From Chania multitudinisentens RB-25 (GTDB lineage Bacteria > Pseudomonadota > Gammaproteobacteria > Enterobacterales > Enterobacteriaceae), in NCBI RefSeq assembly GCF_000520015.2, contig NZ_CP007044.2:1488001-1552000 (forward strand): a DNA stretch of 64,000 nucleotides, read 5' to 3'. The position numbers and the translations under genes are program-made. Below are positions 25,965 through 36,600 of the stretch, in pieces. Each line of letters opens with the position of its first letter. The first letter of the stretch is position 1. The notes below the pieces were generated by a model. It did not search any database. It saw only the letters and a list, made by a program, of their open reading frames with translations, and was not told where the DNA came from.

Positions 25965-27638
25965 ATGGGCTCAGGAATTCAACAGAGCACAGCAATAATA
26001 TTGCTGTGCTTATCTTTTTGTTCTGGCGTGAGCGCTAATATGCTTAGCCCGGCAGATCGCGACACCATTCAGCAGCAACAGCGTGATCTGTTGCAGCAAA
26101 ACCAGCAGCAGCGCCAGCAACTGCAACGCAGCATAACGCCTACGCGCCCAACGGCTCCGCCAGCAGCGGCTACCGGTGGGCCTTGCTTTACCATTAACAC
26201 GATCCACCTTGATGGCGCCACCCACTTGCCCGCCCGTGCGCGGCAAACGCTCACCCAGCCTTATTTACAACGCTGCCTGGATCTGGCTCAGATTCAGACG
26301 TTGGTACAGCAAATCTCCGACTGGTATATCGCGCGGGGCTATATCACCAGCCGCGCGTTTCTCACTGAGCAGGATCTGTCCCACGGGGAGCTGAAACTGC
26401 TGGTGTTAGAGGGCCAACTGGAGAAAATCCAGTTGGATAAACGCGACGACCGGATGCTGAAAATGGCCTTCCCCGGCCTGATAGGCAATATCCTTAACCT
26501 ACGTGATATCGAACAGGGTATGGAACAAATCAACCGCCTGCGCCAGCAGCCGGTACAGATTGAAATCCTGCCCGGCAGCCAGCCGGGTTATTCGGTGGTT
26601 AACCTGACTGCTACCCCGGAGTTCCCGCTGATGCTGGGGCTGGGGTTTGACAACAGCGGGCAGAAAAGTACCGGCACCGGGCAGATCAACGGTTCGCTGA
26701 CCGGTAATAACCTGCTGGGGCTGGCGGATCAGTGGTTTGTCTCCGGTGCGCGCAGCAGCGATTTCGCCAACGATCACAACGCACGCAGCGTACAAGCGGG
26801 TTTCAGCCTGCCTTACGGTTACTGGCTGATGGACTACAACTATTCCTACAGTGATTACCTTTCCACCATTGATAATCAGGGCTTCGATTGGCAATCCAGC
26901 GGCGACAGCCAAACCCACCGCTTCAACCTGTCACGCGTATTGTTTCGTAACAGCGAGATAAAAACTGGCCTGGCGTTGGGGCTGACGCACCGCATCAATC
27001 GCAATTACCTGAACGATACCCGGCTGGAAAGCAGCAGCCGCAAGCTCACCAGCCTGTCGTTGGGGGCCACGCACAGCCACAAACTGTGGCACGGTTTTGC
27101 GACGTTTAACCCGACCTACAGCCATGGCGTGCCGTGGTTGGGCGCGGAAGACGACAGTGGCAAAAGCCACGATGCGCCAAGAGCGGAATTCAACAAGTAT
27201 TCACTTTCCAGCAGCTATTACCTGCCGCTGGCACAGGACTGGACTTACCTCACCAGCGTTTACGGTCAATGGTCGCCGGATCGCCTATACGGCAGCGAAC
27301 GCCTGACCATTGGCGGAGAAAGCTCGGTACGGGGCTTCAAGGAGCAGTATCTGTCCGGGGATAACGGCGGTTACTGGCGTAACGAGGTGAACTGGTCGCC
27401 GTTCAGCCTGCCATACCTGGGCAACATCACCCTGCTGGCTGCCGTGGATGGCGGTTACCTGCGCCACGACTCACAAGACAGTTACGCCTCCGGCACGCTG
27501 TGGGGCGGTGCGGTCGGGCTGGGTAGCCGCAACCGTTATTTTGGCAGCCAGTTGACCGTTGGCTGGCCGCTGTCGCATCCGAGTTGGCTGGAGCCGGACC
27601 GGGTTTCTGTTTATTACCGCATCAATATTGTTCTTTAA
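25965..27638 (+). CDS. cdiB: Two-partner secretion outer-membrane transporter CdiB
   Basis: A 557-residue Omp85/TpsB protein (FhaC/ShlB/CdiB family) that exports CdiA across the outer membrane. The order is signal peptide (about 1-24), an N-terminal plug helix rich in Gln/Asp (SPADRDTIQQQQRDLLQQ), two POTRA domains (about 70-150 and 150-225, with the family marks ITSRAFLTEQDLSHGELKL and RDIEQGMEQINRL), then a 16-strand barrel with the conserved VRGF motif at residues about 455-458 and a terminal beta-signal. It is the first gene of a cdiB-cdiA-cdiI operon. The 274-bp region between tldD and this gene is AT-rich and should hold its promoter, but no clear hexamers were fixed. Confidence 0.95.
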   Translation: MGSGIQQSTAIILLCLSFCSGVSANMLSPADRDTIQQQQRDLLQQNQQQRQQLQRSITPTRPTAPPAAATGGPCFTINTIHLDGATHLPARARQTLTQPYLQRCLDLAQIQTLVQQISDWYIARGYITSRAFLTEQDLSHGELKLLVLEGQLEKIQLDKRDDRMLKMAFPGLIGNILNLRDIEQGMEQINRLRQQPVQIEILPGSQPGYSVVNLTATPEFPLMLGLGFDNSGQKSTGTGQINGSLTGNNLLGLADQWFVSGARSSDFANDHNARSVQAGFSLPYGYWLMDYNYSYSDYLSTIDNQGFDWQSSGDSQTHRFNLSRVLFRNSEIKTGLALGLTHRINRNYLNDTRLESSSRKLTSLSLGATHSHKLWHGFATFNPTYSHGVPWLGAEDDSGKSHDAPRAEFNKYSLSSSYYLPLAQDWTYLTSVYGQWSPDRLYGSERLTIGGESSVRGFKEQYLSGDNGGYWRNEVNWSPFSLPYLGNITLLAAVDGGYLRHDSQDSYASGTLWGGAVGLGSRNRYFGSQLTVGWPLSHPSWLEPDRVSVYYRINIVL

Positions 27639-27667
27639 TTTTAATTTCCAGGGAAAGGTTTTAACAC

Positions 27668-30600
27668 ATGAGTCAGTCAACGGATCGTCCTCTGCATGCC
27701 ACCCAACGTTGGCTGAGCTATACCCTGTGTGCGGTACTGGTGTGGCAGCCAGTGTTGCCCGCTGTTGCCAGCGGCGTTAATGTCGCCACCGGTAATACCA
27801 AACTCGATCAGGCCGCCAACGGCGTGCCGGTGGTCAACATCGCTACCCCCAACCAGGCTGGTATTTCCCACAATAAATACAACGATTTCAACGTGGGGAA
27901 AGAGGGGCTGATCCTCAACAACGCCACCGGGCAACTGAATCAGACCCAGCTTGGCGGTCTGATCCAGAACAATCCCAATTTACAGGCTGGGAAAGAAGCC
28001 CAGGGCATCATCAACGAAGTGGTGACACCGAACCGTTCACAGTTACAGGGCTACCTGGAAGTGGCGGGTAAACAGGCCAGCGTAATGGTCGCCAACCCGT
28101 ATGGCATCACCTGCGACGGCTGCGGCTTTATCAACACGCCGAATGCCACCTTGACCACCGGCAAACCGGTGCTGGGTGCCGATGGCAAACTGCAAGCGCT
28201 GGAAGTGACCCAAGGGGCGATCAGCATTCAGGGCAACGGGCTGGATGCCAGCCAAAGCGACAAGTTTGCGCTGATTGCCCGTGCCACCGACATCAACGCG
28301 CAACTGCATGCCAAAGACGCGGCCATCACGCTGGGTGCCAACCGAGTGGATGCGCAAGGCAATACAACGCCGATCATCGGCCAGGGCGAAGTGCCGAAAG
28401 TGGCGATCGACACCGGCGCGCTGGGTGGCATGTATGCCAACCGTATTCATCTGGTGTCCAGCGAAACCGGCGTTGGCGTTAACCTCGGCAACCTTAATGC
28501 CCGTGAAGGGGATATTACCCTGGATGCCAACGGCAAGCTGAGCCTGAATAACAGCCTGGTGCAGGGTAGCCTGAACGTTAAGGCTACCGAGGTAGCGCTG
28601 AGTGGCAACCATAAAGCCGCTCAGGACGTGATCTTGAACAGCCAGGGGCAGATGGTGCTGGATAATGCTTCGGTGAAGGCCGGTAGGCAAATGGCTTTCA
28701 CGGGGGATGAATTGGCGTTGCATCAGGCGACGCTCAGTGCAACTCAGGATATCCGCTTGAATGCAGCGGGTTTGTTGCGTTCAGCCAACAGCACTGTGCA
28801 GGCGGGAACCGATGCACAAGGCAACCTGACCGCTACGCAAATGCTGGCGGTGAAAGCTGGTGAACAGCGATGGCTGAACAGTCAGCTCGGGGCAGGAACC
28901 GTCACTCTCGAAGCCCAGCAGGGTTTGATTCTGGACGGCGGTTCTCAGCTTACCGGGTTGAACGGCGTTAGCCTGCAGGGTGGTACGCTGAATCTGGCGG
29001 GGAAAGCCAGCTCCGGTGGCGATTTCACCGTGCAGGGTAACAGCTTGCAAAGTGCTACCGGCAGTTTGCTCAGCGCCCAGCGGGATATCCACTTTAGCTT
29101 CAGCGGTAGCGCGGACTGGCAGGGGCAATTGACCGCCGGGCGCGATCTGGTATTACAGAGCGAAAACCTGAATAACGCAGGCCAACTGGCAGCTAACCGT
29201 CACGGCCAAATAACGGCAAAAAGCGTGAGCAACAGCGGGCTGATACAGGCGCAGGGGAGCCAGAAGGTTAACGTTGGGCAGCTCAATAATAACGGCCAAC
29301 TGCAAGCGGCTGGCGCGTTGACGTTGCATGCTGATGCGGTCAATAACCGTGGTCTGATTGGCTCACAGCAGGCGTTGGCACTGACGGTGCGGGATACGCT
29401 GGACGTGAGTGGTTCACTGTATGCCGCAGGGCCACTGGAGGTCGATGCCGGTGAGTTTCTGCTGGCCGGCCGGGTTACCGGGGTGGAGCGCATTGCCCTC
29501 ACCGGTAACCTGAGCGCCAAAGCAGGTTCGGCGTTATTGAGTGCGGGTGATATCCGCCTGCAAGGTGACCAATTCCTGCTGAGTGGCTTGTTGTCTGGCG
29601 ATGGTGCCCTGACGGTGACCGGTAAACAGCTCACCACGGGTGACGGCGCACAAATCCAGGCCAAAGACGGCATTGTATTAACGGTGGCGCAGGATGCACA
29701 GCTTGCTGGGGTGTTCACCACGCTGGGGGATTTACGTTTCAGTGGTGCACAGGTGGAAAGCCGTGCGGATATGGTCGCCAATAACCTGGATTGGCACAGC
29801 GATAGCCTGATTCAGCAAGGGCGTATGCAGGCTGACCAGCATTTCACGCTGGCGGTCAAGCAGCTCCATCAGTCAGGGGCATTACAAGCCGGGCAAACAC
29901 TGAACCTGCACGGTGAACAATTCACTAACAGCGGGCTGATTGGTGCACCGCAGCTTGAGTTGGCGTTTACCCGCAGCCTGGATAACAGTGGTTCACTGGT
30001 AGCAAGCCAGGGGCTGACGTTGGATGTGCCTGTGTTAAACAACAGCGGCACTCTGGCGGCGAAGACGTTGGCAGTGAACACCCAGAATCTGGATAACCGT
30101 GGCTTGATACAGGCCGCAGCCAACGCCGATATTGAGACACAAACGCTGATTAACCGTCTTGAAGGGCGTTTGCTGGCAGGGGGGATTTTGTCCTTGTATG
30201 GCGCTCAATTGAGCAACGGGGGCAAAATTCAGGCTGCCGACTTGAACGTGGAGATGCAAAACTGGATCAACACGGGCAGCGCGTTGGGCATTGATAGCGT
30301 CACGGCGCAGGTGGCACAGCAGCTCGACAACAGCGGGCAACTGTTGAGCCAGGGAACCATTGCCTTAAATGCGCCAACGTTGACCAATAGTGGGAAAGTG
30401 CTCAGTGAAAGCCAACTTACCCTCAATGCGCAACAGTTGACCAATAATGGGGAAGTGCAAGGTAACACCACACGCTTGAACGCCAATCAACTGACGAACA
30501 GCGGTAATCTGATCGGTGTGAAGCAGTTGCTGCTGCAACTGCAACAGGACCTGAATAACGCGGCTACCGGCAAGCTTTTAAGCGGCGGTGAGTTGCAGGT

Positions 30601-33600
30601 GAACGCGGCGGCAGTCAGCCATGCCGGGCTGTGGCAAGGTGAGCGGATTATCCTGGCGGCGCATCAGTTGGACAGTACCGGCACGTTACAGGCGAATCAG
30701 CGTATTCAACTGGATCTGAGCGGCAATCTTTACAGCGGAGTGGGTAGCCAGATTATCACCAACGGTGAAGCGGCGATTAACGCGCTGGCGTTAGTGAATC
30801 AGGGTAACTGGCAGGCAAGCCATTTATCCCTGCAAGGCAATTCACTGCACAACAACGGCATGATAGCCGGGGTCAATCAGCTTCAGGCCGAGATTAACGG
30901 TGATATCACCCAACAGGCGAGCGGGCAGATACTGAGCAATGGCGTGGCGAACCTGAATGCCAACCTGGTGGATAACCAAGGGCGCATACAGGCCGGAACG
31001 CTGTCCTTGCAGGCGGTAGAGCTCACCAACGGCGGCATCTTGTTGGGGCAGGAGGCATTCAGTGCGCAATTGAGCGGCGTGTTCCGTAACCTGGCGGCGG
31101 GCGATCTGCGCAGCCAGAACGGGCTGCAACTGAACGCGGCAGGGCTGGATAACGCAGGCACTGTTCAGAGCGCGGGGGCCACTCAACTGGTGCTGACCAG
31201 CCCGGTGCTTAATGCAGGCAAGCTGGTGATTGGGGGCGCGTTGGATCTTAGTGCACCGATTCTCAATAACAGCGGCTGGCTGCAAGCGGGCAGTATCTCT
31301 TTTAACGGTAGCCAACTGGATAACACCGGTACTCTGATTGCCGCAGGTGATAGCCGGCTGACGCTGGATATTTTCAACAACCAGGGAACGGTGCAGGGCG
31401 AGTATCTGCAACTGAACGTTGGCAGTCTGAATAATGCAGGTACGGTGCTGGCAACGCAGCATATGGCTTTGCAGGCTCGGCAGATAGAAAACCAACAGTA
31501 CGCCAAACTGTTCAGCGCCGGTGATTTGGCGCTGGTAAGCGGTTCGCTCAGCCAGTTTGGGCAATTGGTGGCGTTGGGTAATATTGCGTTGACGTTGAAC
31601 GGCTCTTTTATACAACAAGGCACCTTGGCGGCAGGAAATGCGCTAAGCCTTGATGCCAACGGTGATATCACCCTGGCCGGTGCAACACAGGGCCAGAGCC
31701 TGGCTATTCACAGCACCGGGCAATTCACCAACGCCGGCCAACTGCGCGGCGGTAACGGCGAAGTGCGGATTAACGCAGCGAGCATCACGCAAAATGCCGG
31801 TTCCAGCCTGCAAGCGGGCGGTCACGTACAGCTACTGAGTGGCAGCATAATCAGCAACTCAGGTTTTATCGGCACCGCTGGCAATCTGTTGCTGAGCGCG
31901 GTGAGCCAACTGTTCAATAACGGCATGCTGTACAGCGGTGGCAATATGCACCTGCTGGCGGACCGTATCACCAACCAGTACGGCGATATTCTGGCAGGTG
32001 ACAGCCTGTGGATGCAGCGGGATGCCGCAGGCAATGCCAACAGCGAAATCGTCAACGCTTCCGGCACCATTGAAACCGAGAACGGTGATATCACCCTTAA
32101 CACCGCGCATTTGCTGAATCAGCGTGATGGGTTAGTGGTTGATAGTCAAACGGTTAATCTGGGAGTGGGTAATAATATCGGAGAGGCTTTTGTTAGCGTC
32201 CCGATTGGCGAACTGGACCCAGAGAGTTATGGGTTCTATTTGCGTGAATGGACACAGCAGGTTGGTTCATGTAATGGCCATGGTGCTTGCGATCATATTA
32301 AGCATAAGGACTACTACTATGCGCCATTCCTTGATTCTGCGATTCAGAAGTTTGCGCAAACACAAACGCGGATCGATGTCATCAGCCAGGGCGGGGCTTC
32401 ACGCATTGCATCGGGCAGGGATTTGAGCATTTTTGCTGGGAGCCTTGAAAATAATGCCAGTGATATTCTTGCTAATCGCAACATCATGCTGACTGGCGGG
32501 CAGCTCAGCAACCAAAGCTATCAGGCTGGCACCTCCACAGATTATTTTGTTTATCAGTATTTTGAACAGATTGGTTCGTTGGGTGGAGGGCAGAGAAATC
32601 CCTCATTTGCCGATGAAACATTGCAACTCCCAGTAGGGAAACGGCCGATCAATAACAGCATTAAATTTACGCTGACCGGACGTGAGACGGTGAATGAAGA
32701 TGGCGAACTCTATCGCTCCGTTATTCAAGCCGGCGGCGCAGTTAACGCTAATTTCACCAGTGATATCAGTAACACCACGCTCACGCCAAACGCAGGCAGT
32801 ATCAGCCATACGCTGGCTAAACCCACGCTGGATGGCTTGCAGCAGCCGGGTAACGTAGCAGGTACGCAAGCGCAGGAATTATCAGGTGATCAAAGCATTT
32901 CTGTGGGAACACCGGCCTGGAAAGATAACCTGCAAAACGCGCTGGGTTCTTTGGGCAACAATACTGCAAATCTGGCGGATTACCCGTTGCCTAACGGCAG
33001 CGATGGCCGTTTTGTGCCAAATCCTGATCCGAACAGCCCATATCTTATCACCACCAACCCTAAGTTGGATGGCCTGGGGCAGCTCGACAACAGCCTGTTT
33101 GATTCACTGAACGCGATGCTGGGCTTACAGCCGGGCAGCGCACCGCAGGAAACAGACAGCCGTTACACCAACCAATCGCAGTTTATCGGTTCGGCTTATT
33201 TTCTTTCTCGGCTGAATTTGAACCCGGATTACGACTACCGTTTCCTCGGGGATGCGGCTTTTGATACCCGTTATATCAGCAATGCTGTCTTGCACCAGAC
33301 CGGAAGCCGCTATATCAACGGCGTCGGTTCCGATCTGGCACAGATGCAATATCTGATCGACAACGCGGCACAGGCGCAGACCGACCTTGGCCTGCAATTT
33401 GGCGTCAGCTTAACGTTGGCGCAGATTGCTCAACTGGACAAAAGCATTGTCTGGTGGGAGAAGGTGACCGTTAACGGCCAGACGGTGCTGGCACCTAAGC
33501 TGTATTTGTCGAACAGCGATACCGTTTCCCTGAACGGCAGTGTGATCAGCGGCAATCAGGTGAACCTGAACGCAGGCAGTTTGACCAACGATGGCAGCAC

Positions 33601-36600
33601 CATTCAGGGCGCTGAACGGCTGAATATTATCAGCCAAGGGAGTATCAGCAACCTGAACGGCGGTCTGCTGAATGCGGCAGAGTCTCTGCAACTGAGCGCC
33701 ATCGGGGATATCAGCAATATCGGTTCTACCATCAGCGGCAATCAGGTTGCGTTGGAAAGCCTGGATGGCAGCATCATCAACCAGACGCTGACGCGTCAGT
33801 GGGAAGTGCAAGGTTCACTGGGCGGCTGGCTGCCACAAAACCTGTCGCTGTCGCGTACTGAGGTCGGTGATGTCGGCACTATTCGGGCCGGTGATTCGCT
33901 GAGCCTGAGCGCTGGGAACAACATCGATCTTCTGGGGGCGAAAGTGACCTCTGGTGGGGCAATGGCGCTGTCGGCGGGGAACGATATCAACATTCAGGCA
34001 AACACGACCTACGATGCTGATAAGCACCAGGGTTGGAGAAGCGTAAAAGAGAGTGAGACACGCAGCAGTCAGGGCAGTGAAATCAGTGCTGGTGGGCCGC
34101 TAGAGGTGAGCGCAGGCCGTGATGTGAATGTGCAGGCCAGTCAGGTGGGTAGCCAGAGTGATGCTACCCTGGTTGCTGGGCGTGATATCAACCTGCTCAC
34201 GCACGAAGAGAATACCAGGCAGAAAAACAACGGTACTGAGCAGCGCAGTAACGATGCCACGCGCAGTACGGTGACCAGCGGCGGTGATCTGGCGCTGGAA
34301 GCTGGTCGCGATATCAATTCACAGGCGGCAGCGATAGCGGCGGACAATAACGTCAGCCTGAGTGCCGGGCGTGACGTGAATCTCAACACTCAGCAAACCA
34401 GCCAGTACAGTGAAAGCAAAAGTGGCAAGCGCCAGCAGGTGAATGAAGCTATTCGCCAGCAAGGTACTGAAATTGCCAGCGGTGGCAATACCACCATCAG
34501 TGCCGATCGTGATGCCACCCTGAATGCGGCACAGGTGCAGGCCAGCGGTGATGTGGCGGTGAGTGCCGGGCGGGATATTACGCTCAACAGCGCCACCGAG
34601 AGCGACTATAGCTTCTTTGAGGAAACTAAAACCAAGAAAGGTTTCTTGTCGAAAACCACCACCCATACGGTGCGGGAAGACTACGCGACACAGGAACAAG
34701 GGTCGATGCTCAGCGGCAACAATGTGTCGCTGTCTGCGGGCAATGACCTGACGGTGAAAGGCTCGGCGGTGGTGGGCGATGGTCAAATCAACCTACAAGC
34801 GGGGAATAACGTTGAGATTGTGGCCGCAACGGAAGAACAATCAAGTTACCAACTGAACGAGAAGAAAAAGAGCGGCGTGTTCAGCGGTGGCGGGTTGGGG
34901 TTCACCATCGGCAGCAGCTCGTCACGCCATCAGGTTAACGAGGACGGCACCACCCAGAGCCAGAGTGTGAGCACCATTGGCAGTACCGGCGGCGATGTGA
35001 ACATCGTGGCGGGGGGTAAAGCGCATATTGGCGGCGCGGATGTGATTGCCAACCAGAACCTGTCGGTGACCGGTGACAGCGTACAGATTGACCCGGGGCA
35101 CGACAGTTATCGGCGTGATGAAAAGTTCGAGCAGAAGCAAAGTGGTCTTACAGTTGCGTTATCTGGCCCGGTTGGCAGCGCGGTCAACAGTGCCGTCACC
35201 ACGGCGCAACAGGCCCAGAAAGAGACCGATGGTCGCTTGGCCGCGTTGCAGGGGACTAAAGCGGCATTGTCTGGTGCTCAGGCCGTGCAAGCGGGGCAGT
35301 TGGTGCAGGCACAAGGTGGCGATGCGAAGAGTATGGTGGGTATTAGTGCTTCACTAGGCTCACAAAAATCGTCCTCACAGCAACATCAGGAACAAAAAAC
35401 CGTCAGCGGTTCGACGCTGACAGCGGGTAATAACCTGACGGTCAATGCGACTGGCAAGGGAAATTCCGCTGACAGTGGGGATATCCTGATCGCAGGTAGT
35501 CAGTTGAAAGCGGGTGGGGATACCACGCTGGATGCGGCCCGTGATGTGCAATTACTCGGTGCGGCGAACACGCAAAAAACCGACGGCAGTAACAGCAGCA
35601 GCGGCGGCAATATTGGCGTCAGTTTGGGGGTGAGCGGGCCGAGCAGTGGCCTGAGTGTATTTGCCAATGGCAACAAGAGCCAGGGTAACGAGCACGGCGA
35701 TGGCACATTCTGGAGTGAAACCACCGTCGACAGCGGCGGCACACTTTCGATACACAGTGGCCGGGATACCACGCTGGCGGGTGCACAGGCGAGTGGTGAA
35801 ACGGTAAAGGTTGATGCCGGACGCAATCTGACGCTGCAAAGCCAGCAGGACAGCGATAACTACGACGCGAAGCAGACCAGCATTAGCGGTGGCGTCAGCG
35901 TCGCGGTTGTGGGCAGCGGCAATTCAGCCAATCTGAGCATGAGTCGTGACAAACTGCACAGTAATTACGACAGTGTGCAGGAACAAACGGGTCTTTATGC
36001 TGGCAAGGGTGGCTTCGATGTTACGGTGGGTGAGCATACCCTGCTTGATGGCGCTGTGATTGCCAGTACGGCAGAGGCTGATAAAAATCGGCTGGATACC
36101 GGTACGCTGGGCTTTAGCGATATCCATAATCAGGCCGATTACAAGGCCGAGCATCAAGGCGGCAGCCTGAGCAGCGGTGGCCCGGTAGGTTCAGACCTGC
36201 TGACCAATATGGGTGGCATTGCGCTGTCTGGTCTGGGCAATAAAGGACATGCAGAAGGCACCACTCAGGCGGCGGTGTCGGGCGGTAGCGTGGTTATTCG
36301 TGACCAAGCGAACCAGCAGCAGGATATCGCCGATCTGAGCCGGGATACGGATAATGCCAACGATAGCATCGGGCCGATCTTCGATAAGGAGAAAGAGCAG
36401 AATCGGCTTAAAGAAGCACAACTGATAGGGGAGATTGGCGGGCAGGTAGCGGATATCGCCCGTACGCAGGGGCAGATTGTTGCCACCAAAGCGGCGAACG
36501 AGAAGATGAAGGACATTAAGCCTGAAGATCTCGCCGCCGCAGAAGCTCAATGGAAGAAAGCCAACCCTGGCAAGGAGCCAACCTCGGAGGATATCAGCAA

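Noticed and set aside
30842..31618. 258-codon minus-strand frame inside cdiA
   Set aside because: It is a product of the repetitive FHA-1 coding sequence read backwards; other stop-free shadows occur throughout the same repeats.
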